This document shows positions 9,367 through 18,104 of a stretch of 64,000 nt of DNA, piece after piece. Each line of letters opens with the position of its first letter. The first letter of the stretch is position 1. The position numbers were made by a program, and so were the translations under genes. The stretch lies in contig JAPORU010000176.1 of assembly GCA_026710045.1 (NCBI GenBank), forward strand, positions 1-64,000, given 5' to 3'. This stretch comes from Aestuariivita sp. (lineage in GTDB: Bacteria; Pseudomonadota; Alphaproteobacteria; Rhodobacterales; Rhodobacteraceae). Under the pieces are notes generated by a model, which saw only the letters and a list, made by a program, of their open reading frames with translations, was not told the origin of the DNA and searched no databases.

Positions 9367-10269
9367 CTATTCGGCGGCAATAGTGATCGCATGCGAACGG
9401 ACCTGAACGATTTCCGCAATGACCTGACGTAAGGCTCGGCGCACTGCGTCAAAATCACTGTTAGGCTCAATCCGTTTCTCATTCATATAGAGGCTACGAT
9501 CAATTTCGATCTGCACAGCATGACGTCTATAAACTGGTTTCCCATAGGCCTGCAAAATATAGGCCCCTGCAAAGGGAGCATTCCGTTGTACACGAAAGCC
9601 GACCGACAAAAACGCGGCCTGAATACGATCAACAATATGATTGCTCGCCGATTTACCAAACCGATCACCTATGACTACATCCGCTGGCAATCCAAAATGG
9701 GTATCAAAGCCATCCATCGCTTCATGTGGCATTGAATGACAATCAACCAGGACAGCTGTTCCAAAAGCGCGGTGCGCCTGATTCAGCAAACCTTTCAAAG
9801 CCTCGTGGTAAGGTCGCCAGTATGTCGCAATGCGTTGTTCAACATCAACTCTATCCAGTTTGGCCGCGTAAATTGCCTGTCCATTCGAAACCACGCGTGG
9901 AACAACTCCCAAACCTGCAAGAACGCGAGGGTTGTAACGCGATCGTACAAACCCCGCAATGACAGCTGGGTCAAGATCATCCGGGCTTCGATTCAAATCG
10001 ATATAAGCCCGCGGCATATTGGCGGAAATCAACGGAGCTCCACACACCGGTGCAAAATCAAACAATCGATCCACAAAAGCATCTTCAGAAGATCGGATCG
10101 TCACCTCATTCAATACTGTCTGTGCCAAAAAAGAGTCTGAATAGTTACGCCCACTGTGCGGTGACGCAAATACAACACAAGACGTGAGGGTTTCAGGATT
10201 TAGAACTTTGAACGGTGAACAACACATCATTCCACTCATTAAAATGCGAACGGTCCAGTATGCTGTCAC
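9367..10269 (-). CDS. N-formylglutamate amidohydrolase family protein
   Basis: Up to 300 residues; belongs to the N-formylglutamate amidohydrolase family, which hydrolyses N-formylglutamate at the end of one histidine-degradation route and includes less specific relatives. Visible motifs are ASPHSGRNY near the N-terminus, AYIDLNRSPDDLDP, and the metal-site-like VDCHSMPHEAMDG. The start is uncertain: a GTG at 10269 has GGAACTGGGG nearby, and ATG codons at 10239 or just after are equally possible. No other histidine-utilisation genes are present, so the substrate may differ from that of HutG. Confidence 0.85.
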   Translation of the reverse strand: MTAYWTVRILMSGMMCCSPFKVLNPETLTSCVVFASPHSGRNYSDSFLAQTVLNEVTIRSSEDAFVDRLFDFAPVCGAPLISANMPRAYIDLNRSPDDLDPAVIAGFVRSRYNPRVLAGLGVVPRVVSNGQAIYAAKLDRVDVEQRIATYWRPYHEALKGLLNQAHRAFGTAVLVDCHSMPHEAMDGFDTHFGLPADVVIGDRFGKSASNHIVDRIQAAFLSVGFRVQRNAPFAGAYILQAYGKPVYRRHAVQIEIDRSLYMNEKRIEPNSDFDAVRRALRQVIAEIVQVRSHAITIAAE

Positions 10270-10398
10270 ACCCCAGTTCCCTGCGCGCAGATATCACGCG
10301 GAGATAAAGCTTAGCCAAAAAGACAGCCAAAGCGAAATGCATGACTTTCACGCACGGTCATATGTTCTACATGCTGCAAACTCAACGGCAAAATTCGC

Positions 10399-10427
10399 TT
10401 GATACAGTTGATCACGCTTGTTATAGG
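10399..10427 (+). promoter_or_regulatory. Sigma-70 promoter for tRNA-Val
   Basis: TTGATA (10399-10404), a 17-base spacer and TATAGG (10422-10427) precede the tRNA by about 60 bases. Both boxes are good matches to the vegetative consensus. Confidence 0.5.
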
Positions 10428-10488
10428 ACGTCCTTTAACATGTTACCATTGCGTAACGAGAAAGAAACAGTAACTTGATGATTGATAT

Positions 10489-10563
<75 letters not shown>

Positions 10564-10643
10564 TTCATATTCACACAATCCTATCCGGCGATGCTGACTT
10601 TAAACATGAAGTTGCGTTCCGCGCATGGGTTTAGGAAATCAAA

Positions 10644-10769
10644 ATGAAAATTCGAAACTCACTTCGCTCGCTCAAGAAACGCCATCGCGACTGCCGTGTT
10701 GTACGGCGCAAGGGTCGCATCTTTGTGATCAACAAAACACAGAGACGATTCAAAGCACGCCAAGGGTAG
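10644..10769 (+). CDS. rpmJ: 50S ribosomal protein L36 (C-minus form)
   Basis: A 41-residue basic ribosomal protein that binds 23S rRNA in the large subunit. The reading frame [14 protein letters not shown] to FKARQG, with the middle [16 protein letters not shown], is the typical alphaproteobacterial L36. It has a single cysteine instead of the four zinc ligands of the short C-plus form, which marks the zinc-independent (YkgO-like) type. AGGAAA lies seven bases before the ATG. It sits just after tRNA-Val with no other ribosomal genes nearby, which is normal for this form. Confidence 0.93.
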   Translation: MKIRNSLRSLKKRHRDCRVVRRKGRIFVINKTQRRFKARQG

Positions 10770-10854
10770 ACAACAGCCCTCTCAAGCGAACGGCCGATTG
10801 CGTCACACATGGACGAGCACTACGCCTTCACGTTGCGCAACCCATCTTTTCCTT

Positions 10855-10872
10855 GACAATATCCAGATTGTC
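10855..10872. repeat. Inverted repeat GACAAT-N6-ATTGTC
   Basis: Six-base arms with a six-base spacer, about 110 bases upstream of the two tighter palindromes. It shares the GAC...GTC ends with them but has wider spacing, so it may be unrelated. Confidence 0.3.
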
Positions 10873-10979
10873 GTGCCGTCATTCGTGTTCACGTTCTTTG
10901 AATGGCACAGCGCTTTCGCGAAGGCAGCTTCTGGTAATCTGCAGTTTCAAGCATCGTTGCTTTACCAACGAATTTAATT

Positions 10980-10996
10980 CTGACTATTTTAGTCGG
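10980..10996. promoter_or_regulatory. Operator-like palindrome, distal copy
   Basis: CTGACTATTTTAGTCGG contains the palindrome GACTA-TTT-TAGTC. Its frame CTGAC-N7-GTCGG is identical to the copy at 11029-11045, with centres 49 bases apart. The paired arrangement before an iron-type transporter gene suggests an iron-responsive regulator (RirA/IscR or Fur class), but which one is inference. Confidence 0.5.
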
Positions 10997-11028
10997 AAGG
11001 GGTTTTCATTCCAAAACGAATCATTTAA

Positions 11029-11045
11029 CTGACAAAATTTGTCGG
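11029..11045. promoter_or_regulatory. Operator-like palindrome, proximal copy
   Basis: CTGACAAAATTTGTCGG contains the perfect palindrome GACAAA-A-TTTGTC and ends 33 bases before the ATG of the binding-protein gene. A repressor bound here would block transcription or promoter clearance. Confidence 0.55.
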
Positions 11046-11078
11046 AAATAATGCCGATCAAAATATCGGAGTTTCAGA

Positions 11079-12092
11079 ATGAACAACTTACTACACCCAA
11101 TCCTCATAATCGGAATGCTCTTCGGCAATTCGGTTGCAGCCGATAAAGTCTTGAACCTCTATTCATCACGTCACTATGACACAGATGAACGTCTCTATTC
11201 TGAGTTCGAAGACATCACCGGCATCACCATCAATCGAATTGAAGGCAAAGCGGACGAAATTCTCGCACGAATAGACGCTGAGGGCGCAAACAGCCCAGCG
11301 GATGTCCTGTTAACCGTTGACACCTCACGCCTCGAACGTGCGAAAGATATGGGCTTATTGCAATCCATCAACAGCACAACACTCGAAGCCCGCATTCCAC
11401 AGTTTCTGCAAGACACCGACAATCAATGGTTTGGGTTGAGCCAACGCGCGCGCATTCTCTTCTACGACAAGAATGATGTCACAGACCCGCCAATGACGTA
11501 TTCTGAACTCGCCGACCCAAAGCATAAGGGAAGAGTCTGTATACGCTCGTCGACAAACGTATACTCGCAAACCATTCTTGCAGCGATCATTGAACATGCC
11601 GGTGAAGACGCAGCGAAGGACTGGGCCTCCGGAGTCGTAGCAAATTTTGCACGTGAACCTCAAGGTGGCGATACCGATCAACTGCGGGGCATTGTCTCAG
11701 GAGAGTGTGATATCGCAATGTCGAATACCTATTACTTTGCACGCGCCATTCGCAAAGACGTCAGCGGCGTTTCCGATCAGATTGACAAAATTGGCTGGAT
11801 CTTTCCCGACCAAGCGGAACATGGGGCACATATGAACCTCTCAGGTGGTGGTGTCGCTGCGCACGCACCCAACCGTGAAAACGCAATTAAGTTCCTAGAA
11901 TACCTCGTAAGCGATCAGGCCCAACAGTACTTTAGTGCCGGAAATGACGAATATCCAGCGGTCGCCGGTGTCGCATTATCCCCCAGCGTCGCGCAACTCG
12001 GTTTCTTCAAGGCCGATGATGTCGATTTGTCGCAGGTTGCCAAAAATGTCGCAACTGCACAACGTATCTTCAATGAAACAGGATGGAAATAA
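11079..12092 (+). CDS. Iron(III)-type ABC transporter substrate-binding protein (FbpA/FutA-like)
   Basis: A 337-residue periplasmic ferric-iron-type binding protein. A signal peptide covers about residues 1-21 (ending SVAA), and the mature start VLNLYSSRHYDTDERLY is the hallmark of the FbpA/IdiA/FutA class; GECDIAMSNTYYFAR carries the conserved tyrosine pair that binds iron. CGGAG serves as ribosome site. It is an orphan: no permease or ATPase gene follows, so its partners must be encoded elsewhere. Two palindromes upstream suggest iron-dependent control. A 10-bp hairpin lies after the stop. Confidence 0.9.
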   Translation: MNNLLHPILIIGMLFGNSVAADKVLNLYSSRHYDTDERLYSEFEDITGITINRIEGKADEILARIDAEGANSPADVLLTVDTSRLERAKDMGLLQSINSTTLEARIPQFLQDTDNQWFGLSQRARILFYDKNDVTDPPMTYSELADPKHKGRVCIRSSTNVYSQTILAAIIEHAGEDAAKDWASGVVANFAREPQGGDTDQLRGIVSGECDIAMSNTYYFARAIRKDVSGVSDQIDKIGWIFPDQAEHGAHMNLSGGGVAAHAPNRENAIKFLEYLVSDQAQQYFSAGNDEYPAVAGVALSPSVAQLGFFKADDVDLSQVAKNVATAQRIFNETGWK

Positions 12093-12120
12093 ATCCGAGT
12101 TTTTTGTTCTTCCGAAAATG

Positions 12121-12146
12121 CAATGCGCAGGGCGCTCTGCGCATTG
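12121..12146 (+). terminator. Hairpin after the iron binding-protein gene
   Basis: CAATGCGCAG-GGCGCT-CTGCGCATTG is a perfect 10-bp stem 28 bases after the stop codon. No T-run follows, so termination may be weak or factor-dependent. Confidence 0.5.
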
Positions 12147-12437
12147 TATCTCTCGTTCAGAAGCACGTCAAATCGGTACCGACGATCCATAACTCATTTG
12201 CTGTCTTGAATGATCTTTCTGGCAATGACTTTGAGGTCGTAACACTGTTTGATATGATAACAGCGCCAGGCTCCCAGAACAGAACCGAAACACATGTGCA
12301 GATTGTCGCAAATCAGCCACGCAAGACACGTCCATGAACATATGAACCGATAACCAAGCCTCGCCGAAACACCGAGCTTACCGATTATATTCGGCATCGG
12401 GCGCATCTTTATAGCACACGCCAATTGGTTGGACGTG
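12147..12437. other. Gap between the iron binding-protein gene and an AhpD-like remnant
   Basis: Nothing recognisable. Short open frames on both strands have no family features. No trace of transporter permease or ATPase is visible here. Confidence 0.45.
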
Positions 12438-12760
12438 TTAAATGAAGGAGAACGACGACACCATCCTATACATCACCGTCCGAAACCTGAACTCTCGTAA
12501 CATCGACTGATCACATTGATCGTCACGCTTCGGGTCCGTAATACGTGCTGCAAAATCAAGCATCGCGCGTTGCCGATCATCTACACCCAATAATTCATCA
12601 CAATTGTTCACCCAATTTTGGATTACCAGATAATCTTCGAACCGAGACACTGTGAGCAACAAGACAATAGAACAATAACAGGAACAGCAGATAGGGCGAT
12701 GATTCAGACCATTGACATCATGTCCGATTTCTGCGCACAAATATCGACAGGCCATCAAGC
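12438..12760 (-). pseudogene. Decayed AhpD-like peroxidase-related protein
   Basis: Remains of an alkylhydroperoxidase-D-like (carboxymuconolactone decarboxylase family) protein read in three frames on the minus strand. One frame gives LFYCLVAHSVSVRRLSGNP followed by KLGEQL, with the Cys and His of the family's CxxxxH region; a second frame gives VMNYWV; a third gives DDRQRAMLDFAARIT and on to the stop. These pieces join in the order expected of an intact protein, so at least two frameshifts lie within about 40 bases near 12600. The 5' part is more eroded. It is clearly non-functional. Confidence 0.65.
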
Positions 12761-12824
12761 GCCGTCCAGAACATCATGAACGGGCGGAAGATCTAAGACC
12801 ATCGGAAAATGTAACGTATTCCTG

Positions 12825-13559
12825 CTATTCGCAGCCTTTCATACGATAATGATATCGACCTAGCGGAGAAAAACCGAGCGATGCATAGAGTGCAATCGCC
12901 TCGGCATTTTCATCCGTACATATCGCACAGAGTTGCCTGACGCCAAAATCGACGGACCAGCGGGCGACGCCTCGGAGCAACCATGCACCCGCTCCCTTGC
13001 ATCGATGCTGCGGTAAAATCTCAATCGCATGCACCATCGCAGACTCTTCATGGACCGCCGCAAAAGCCACACCGACAGGGCGATCATGCATTCGGACCAA
13101 GAAACCGCTCTTTGGTCCCTGCACACGATCCATAACGTTCCAACGCTCTTTCCCAATTCCACCCTTCGTCCATATCTCCCGCATAATTTCCAGCGGTTCC
13201 CAGATCCCAAGAACAGTGACAGATGGAAGGGGGATACGGGTCAAAGACTCAATCGCACAGCAATAGATCGTCGACGCATCCCAAACATCATAGCCGCGTT
13301 CGGCTAACTTCGCGTCAAGCTCATTCTGTTCCGGAAATATCATAAACACGGGCATCTGTCCGAAAGCCTTCATTTCCGCCTCGGCAAACGCAATGCGTGT
13401 ATTCGCTAATTGGCCCATCATCCTATTACACGTGGCTGCACAGACACGTTTACCACCACCCTTTCCTACCCGAATTTTCCATTCATCTCCCTCCGTAAAA
13501 GTCGCCGCCGGCCACGTCGAATCCATGACCTCAAGCCAATAGGGATAAGAGACACTCAT
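12825..13559 (-). CDS. GNAT family N-acetyltransferase
   Basis: A 244-residue protein whose C-terminal half is a GNAT acetyl-CoA-dependent acyltransferase domain: AMVHAIEILPQHRCKGAGAW gives the acetyl-CoA-binding R/Q-x-x-G-x-A-type loop, and ENAEAIALYASLGFSPLGRY the conserved C-terminal motif. The N-terminal half resembles the same fold without a clear binding loop, as in two-domain GNATs. The ATG at 13559 overlaps the stop of cinA (TGATG) and AAGGAG lies 8 bases upstream, so it is translated from the cinA message. The acceptor substrate is unknown. Confidence 0.85.
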   Translation of the reverse strand: MSVSYPYWLEVMDSTWPAATFTEGDEWKIRVGKGGGKRVCAATCNRMMGQLANTRIAFAEAEMKAFGQMPVFMIFPEQNELDAKLAERGYDVWDASTIYCCAIESLTRIPLPSVTVLGIWEPLEIMREIWTKGGIGKERWNVMDRVQGPKSGFLVRMHDRPVGVAFAAVHEESAMVHAIEILPQHRCKGAGAWLLRGVARWSVDFGVRQLCAICTDENAEAIALYASLGFSPLGRYHYRMKGCE

Positions 13560-14278
13560 CACTTCAACTCCTTGCCTATTCGTTTCACAGCTTGATTGAT
13601 ACGTTTTGCGTCCATACCGCGCACGACGACATGTGCGCCAAAACGGCGACCTTGCCGAAATGGATAACAGCCAATACTCAAATCTGCATAACTCCCCGCG
13701 ATCTCCGCCAGTGAGTCAGCAATGTCGCCTTCTCCACGCAAAATACGCATCGTATGACTCAAGAGAGGCCGGCCACACTCCAATGTTGGTATCACCTGAG
13801 CCAGCATTGCTCGAAAAACAGAAGGAACGCCGGCCATAACATATACATTGTCAACAACAAAACCGGGTGCAGCCGATAACGGATTGTAAATCAATGATGC
13901 ACCTTCAGGGATTCGTGCCATTCGAAGTCGCGAAGCGTTCAAGTGCAAGCTCCTGTGACCATAATATGCCTCCAACAGCGCACGCGCATCCTCTCGTATT
14001 GCGATCGACAACCCAAATGCCTCTGCAATGGCCTCTGCGGTTATGTCGTCGTGCGTGGGCCCGATACCACCGCTGGTAAAAACATAATCGAAATTTGACG
14101 CGAGTGCTCGAACTGCGAATACGATAGCTGACGTCTTATCACAGACAATTCTAACTTCCGATAAATCAATACCATATGCCACCAACTCTCCAGCAAGAAA
14201 ATGCATGTTGGCATCTTTCGTACGGCCGGACAGGATTTCATCCCCAATCACCAGCATTGCCGCCGTCGGGTTTACCAT
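13559..14278 (-). CDS. CinA N-terminal-type molybdopterin-binding protein
   Basis: A 239-residue protein of the competence/damage-inducible CinA family, holding only the MoCF-like domain (LVIGDEILSGRTKDAN near the start, TSGGIGPTHDDITAEAIA in the middle, MAGVPSVFRAML later). Related stand-alone proteins in alphaproteobacteria are annotated as competence/damage-inducible protein A or molybdopterin-binding protein; NMN deamidation belongs to the C-terminal domain that is absent here. I start at the ATG at 14278, which has AAGGAG upstream, instead of an extension to 14302. Divergent from sfsA and coupled to the downstream GNAT gene. Confidence 0.85.
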   Translation of the reverse strand: MVNPTAAMLVIGDEILSGRTKDANMHFLAGELVAYGIDLSEVRIVCDKTSAIVFAVRALASNFDYVFTSGGIGPTHDDITAEAIAEAFGLSIAIREDARALLEAYYGHRSLHLNASRLRMARIPEGASLIYNPLSAAPGFVVDNVYVMAGVPSVFRAMLAQVIPTLECGRPLLSHTMRILRGEGDIADSLAEIAGSYADLSIGCYPFRQGRRFGAHVVVRGMDAKRINQAVKRIGKELK

Positions 14279-14309
14279 CGCTCTCTCCTTGCAGTCAGAC
14301 AAAGCGATC

Positions 14310-14315
14310 TATAAT
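14310..14315 (+). promoter_or_regulatory. Perfect -10 box just before sfsA
   Basis: TATAAT lies 9 bases before the sfsA ATG, with TTGCAG 15 bases further upstream as a poor -35. Initiation would fall about at 14322, giving a leaderless or nearly leaderless message; no ribosome-binding sequence precedes the ATG. Confidence 0.45.
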
Positions 14316-14324
14316 GCTACCAAT

Positions 14325-15029
14325 ATGCGATTTCAAACCCAACTCGTTCCCGCCACTCTCGAGCGACGATACAAACGATTCTTGGCCGACTGCACGCTTG
14401 ACAACAAAAAACGCATTACAGCGCATTGTCCAAACCCGGGATCCATGATGGGTCTTGCAGATCCCGGCTCAAAAATTTGGCTGGAACCGAACAACAATCC
14501 AAAGAAAAAGCTCAAATATGGTTGGCGAATCGTCGATCACGAAAATGGACACTATACGGGTATTGATACATCTTTACCGAATCACGTCATTAAAGACGCT
14601 CTTGCAGACCGGAGTATTCCATCTTTCACCTCTTATGATATCATACGTCCCGAAGTTCCATTTGGCGATCAAAGCCGCATTGATTTCCTTTTAACCGCAG
14701 AGGGACTGCCAGATACCTTTATCGAAGTGAAGAGCGTCACCCTCTCTCGTATCGACACCCTTGCAGAATTTCCAGACTCCGTAACAAAACGTGGCACGCG
14801 CCACCTATACGAGCTCAAGAAAATCTCTGAACGGGGACATCGCGCTGTCTTGCTATTCTTGGTTCAACGAACAGACTGCTCTCAGCTCAAGATTGCCGAT
14901 GACATCGACCCCGATTATGCTGAAGCCATCACGACGGCACAAAGGGCGGGGGTTGAGGTCTTGTCGTTAAGCGCCCACATTACCCCCGTCGGAATTGAAA
15001 TCGGCGATTCAATCGATTTTCAAGGATAA
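14325..15029 (+). CDS. sfsA: Sugar fermentation stimulation protein homologue SfsA
   Basis: A 234-residue protein of the SfsA family, which has an OB-like N-terminal part and a restriction-endonuclease-like fold and was named from its effect on maltose use in E. coli. Typical segments are ERRYKRFLADCTLD, AHCPNPGSMMGL, IDFLLTAEGLPDTFIEVKSVTL (nuclease-like D-x-n-ExK core) and TKRGTRHLYELKK. I begin at the ATG at 14325, where family similarity starts; upstream in-frame sequence overlaps cinA. map follows after 6 bases, so both are probably cotranscribed. Its biochemical role is not settled. Confidence 0.93.
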   Translation: MRFQTQLVPATLERRYKRFLADCTLDNKKRITAHCPNPGSMMGLADPGSKIWLEPNNNPKKKLKYGWRIVDHENGHYTGIDTSLPNHVIKDALADRSIPSFTSYDIIRPEVPFGDQSRIDFLLTAEGLPDTFIEVKSVTLSRIDTLAEFPDSVTKRGTRHLYELKKISERGHRAVLLFLVQRTDCSQLKIADDIDPDYAEAITTAQRAGVEVLSLSAHITPVGIEIGDSIDFQG

Positions 15030-15035
15030 CTCAGA

Positions 15036-15902
15036 ATGTCGCGGAAAGCCTCTCGATTCCGAATTGGACGCTTCCAATCGAACTCAACGGACACACACAT
15101 AGAGCAAAATCATTCGGGATCCGAACAAATTACCATTCATAATGCCGAAGACTTTGCGAGCATGCACGCAGCCGGTGCAGCTGTTGCCCATATTCTCGAT
15201 CAAATACCCGAATTGATATTCGTTGGCCAAGCGACCGAGAACATCGACCGCCACATCGCAACAATGATTGACGAAGCCGGACTGACTTCGGCAACGATTG
15301 GGTATCGAGGCTACCAGCATGCAAGCTGCATCAGTGTCAATCACATCGTCTGCCACGGTATACCGAGTGCGAAAACGCTCAGATCTGGTGATATCCTCAA
15401 CATTGATGTAACCATAGTGCGGGATGGGTGGTATGGAGACTCATCACGGATGTTTGTTGTCGATAAACCGAGCATTAAAGCAGCTCGGCTAATCCAGGTT
15501 ACCCATGACGCACTCATGAAAGGTATTGAGCAGGTAAAGCCCGGAAATACCTTCGGCGACATCGGTCATGCCATTCAAGTTCATGTTGAATCACACAGAA
15601 TGAGTGTTGTTCGCGACTTCTGTGGCCATGGGGTGGGTCAGGTCTTTCATGCCAAACCAAACGTCTTACATTTTGGGGAAGCAGGTACCGGGGCCCTTCT
15701 CGAACCCGGAATGTTCTTCACTATTGAACCTATGGTCAATCTCGGCCGCCACGAAACCAAAACCCTGAAAGATAACTGGACCTCCGTCACACGCGACAAA
15801 TCACTCTCCGCTCAATTCGAGCATACCGTAGGGGTTACCGAGACAGGCGTAGAGATCTTTACGCTTTCACCAATGGGACGGTTTCATCCGACCTATACGT
15901 AA
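15036..15902 (+). CDS. map: Methionine aminopeptidase, type I
   Basis: A 288-residue metalloprotease that removes the initiator methionine from new proteins. All five metal ligands are visible: D124 and D135 (NIDVTIVRDGWYGDSSR), H198 (CGHGVGQVFH), E231 (FFTIEPMVN) and E262 (FEHTVGV). The first 30 or so residues form a polar extension longer than in E. coli, seen in other alphaproteobacterial versions. It follows sfsA by 6 bases and ends convergently 65 bases from the rpoD stop. Confidence 0.95.
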   Translation: MSRKASRFRIGRFQSNSTDTHIEQNHSGSEQITIHNAEDFASMHAAGAAVAHILDQIPELIFVGQATENIDRHIATMIDEAGLTSATIGYRGYQHASCISVNHIVCHGIPSAKTLRSGDILNIDVTIVRDGWYGDSSRMFVVDKPSIKAARLIQVTHDALMKGIEQVKPGNTFGDIGHAIQVHVESHRMSVVRDFCGHGVGQVFHAKPNVLHFGEAGTGALLEPGMFFTIEPMVNLGRHETKTLKDNWTSVTRDKSLSAQFEHTVGVTETGVEIFTLSPMGRFHPTYT

Positions 15903-15967
15903 CCCGCAGCACCGCTACTCTCATGACAACCTTAGCGGACATTCCACAGACGATCACCATTGGGATG

Positions 15968-17992
15968 CTATTGATCAAGAAACGAGCGCAGCTTTCGAGA
16001 CCGGCTTGGATGTTTGAGCTTGCGTAATGCCTTCGCTTCAATCTGCCGGATTCTCTCCCTTGTCACACTAAACTGCTGACCGACTTCCTCAAGAGTGTGG
16101 TCATTGTTCATTCCGATCCCAAACCGCATGCGAAGGACGCGCTCCTCACGGGGAGTCAATGTTGCCAATACGCGGGTCGTAGTATCACGTAAATTATCCT
16201 GAATGGCCGAATTCAGCGGCAAAATGGCATTCTTGTCCTCAATGAAGTCACCAAGTTGGCTGTCATCTTCATCACCAACCGGCATATCAAGAGAAACCGG
16301 TTCCTTGGCAATCTTCAAGACTTTGCGCACTTTCTCCAAAGGCATCTGCAATTTATGTGCCAATTCCTCCGGTGTCGGTTCACGGCCGATCTCATGCAAC
16401 ATCTGGCGATTCGTGCGCGCAAGTTTGTTGATTGTCTCAATCATATGGACAGGAATTCGAATGGTCCGCGCTTGGTCCGCGATTGACCGCGTAATCGCTT
16501 GACGAATCCACCAGGTGGCATAGGTGGAAAACTTATACCCACGACGATATTCAAATTTATCCACCGCTTTCATGAGCCCAATATTACCTTCCTGAATAAT
16601 GTCTAGGAACTGCAAACCGCGGTTGGTAAATTTCTTGGCAATGGAAATAACCAACCTGAGATTGGCCTCGACCATTTCTTCTTTAGCTTGACGCGCCTCT
16701 TTTTCGCCTTTTTGAACTTGGCTCACAATGCGACGAAATTCCGAAATATCAAGACCGACATATTGGCCGATCGAAGCCACTTCATTCCGTAATTCCGAAA
16801 CGCTACCGCTGTAGCGATCAATAAACATCTTCCAACCACGACCCGATTTGGCCGCCATATCGGCTAACCAATTCGGGTCAAGTTCACGCCCTCTGTACGC
16901 CTCGAGGAATTCCCGACGATTGATACGCGCAAGATCTGCTAACTTGCCGATCTTACCATCAATACCGATCAATCGATTGTTGATTCCATAAAGCTGGTCA
17001 ATCAACTGCTCAATTCGATTGTTGTGAAGATGCAAACCGTTGACCAATTCAACGATTTCCATGCGTAAGCCTTGATAGTGTTTTTCATCCTTATTGGAAA
17101 AAGACTGGCCTTCGTTCATGGTCGCAGAAATACGGCTGACCTGCATATCGCGCAATTCAGCATACACGGCCTCAATACGTGCAAGTCGGTTCAAGACATC
17201 ATCACGAACAACCGCTTCCATGCCGGCGAGAGATAAACTGCCCTTGTCCGGTTCCTCTTCCTCATCCTCATCGTCCGAAATGATCGGGTTGCCGTCAGCA
17301 TCGAGGTCCTGTTCTCCCTCATCATCCTCCACATCATCATTATCAGCAACTTGATCACGATCGCTAAAATCTTCCGTATCTAGAAATTCGTCTTCATCCT
17401 CGAATTCACTCTCGTCGACATCATAGCCTGAGAACGTTGTTTCCAAATCAATAACTTCACGCAACTGGATATCTTCACTTAAGAGTTCTGACCGCCAGAC
17501 AATAATAGCCTGAAACGTCATCGGACTCTCACAAAGTCCGGCGATCATTGTTCCTTTGCCGGATTCAATTCGTTTGGCGATAGCGATCTCACCTTCACGG
17601 CTCAACAATTCCACCGAACTCATGTCACGGAGATACATACGTACCGGATCATCCGTTCGATCCAGCTTAACACGGCCCTTCGAACCCGCTGTTAATTCGC
17701 GAGAACCGGTCATTGTAAGATGCGTCATTGAGGTTTTCTTCTCCTCAACCTCAACATCCTCGTTTTCAATGATATTGATGCCCATTTCGCCGAGCATTGA
17801 CATCACATCTTCAACCTGTTCGGAATTTACACGTCCCTGCGGCAGAACCTTGTTCAATTGTTCGTAAGTAATGTACCCTTTCTGTCGCGCCGCGTTGATC
17901 ATTGTCTTAATGTCGGCGGCACTGACTTTTACAGAAAGCTCGGATTCCTGATGATCCGACTTCGCTTTTGTACGTGTAACGTCTTTGGTCAT
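15968..17992 (-). CDS. rpoD: RNA polymerase primary sigma factor RpoD (sigma-70)
   Basis: A 674-residue housekeeping sigma factor. It has region 1.1 at the N-terminus, region 1.2 ([20 protein letters not shown]), a long acidic non-conserved insert (about residues 195-250), region 2 with [19 protein letters not shown] and [12 protein letters not shown] for -10 recognition, region 3, and region 4 with [20 protein letters not shown] for -35 binding. Length and the acidic insert are typical of alphaproteobacteria. It follows dnaG by 112 bases, the classical macromolecular synthesis order. Confidence 0.98.
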   Translation of the reverse strand: MTKDVTRTKAKSDHQESELSVKVSAADIKTMINAARQKGYITYEQLNKVLPQGRVNSEQVEDVMSMLGEMGINIIENEDVEVEEKKTSMTHLTMTGSRELTAGSKGRVKLDRTDDPVRMYLRDMSSVELLSREGEIAIAKRIESGKGTMIAGLCESPMTFQAIIVWRSELLSEDIQLREVIDLETTFSGYDVDESEFEDEDEFLDTEDFSDRDQVADNDDVEDDEGEQDLDADGNPIISDDEDEEEEPDKGSLSLAGMEAVVRDDVLNRLARIEAVYAELRDMQVSRISATMNEGQSFSNKDEKHYQGLRMEIVELVNGLHLHNNRIEQLIDQLYGINNRLIGIDGKIGKLADLARINRREFLEAYRGRELDPNWLADMAAKSGRGWKMFIDRYSGSVSELRNEVASIGQYVGLDISEFRRIVSQVQKGEKEARQAKEEMVEANLRLVISIAKKFTNRGLQFLDIIQEGNIGLMKAVDKFEYRRGYKFSTYATWWIRQAITRSIADQARTIRIPVHMIETINKLARTNRQMLHEIGREPTPEELAHKLQMPLEKVRKVLKIAKEPVSLDMPVGDEDDSQLGDFIEDKNAILPLNSAIQDNLRDTTTRVLATLTPREERVLRMRFGIGMNNDHTLEEVGQQFSVTRERIRQIEAKALRKLKHPSRSRKLRSFLDQ

Positions 17993-18104
17993 TCAACCCT
18001 CCCGACATCCCGTCAACTGGACGCACCCTGATTCGATCGTCGAACAAACGTCATTATGGGTAAACTTCATTTATAGGAATGACAACTTACGTAAGAAACT
18101 GAAA

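Larger units (their letters stand above)
10770..11078. other. Regulatory region upstream of the iron-type binding-protein gene
   Basis: No gene is seen in these 309 bases. Three inverted repeats lie in it: 10855-10872 (GACAAT/ATTGTC), 10980-10996 and 11029-11045, the last two sharing the frame CTGAC-N7-GTCGG. They are annotated separately. Confidence 0.6.

Noticed and set aside
10625..11032. 135-residue plus-strand frame over rpmJ and the iron-gene upstream region
   Set aside because: It covers rpmJ in another frame and the operator palindromes, and its composition is not protein-like.
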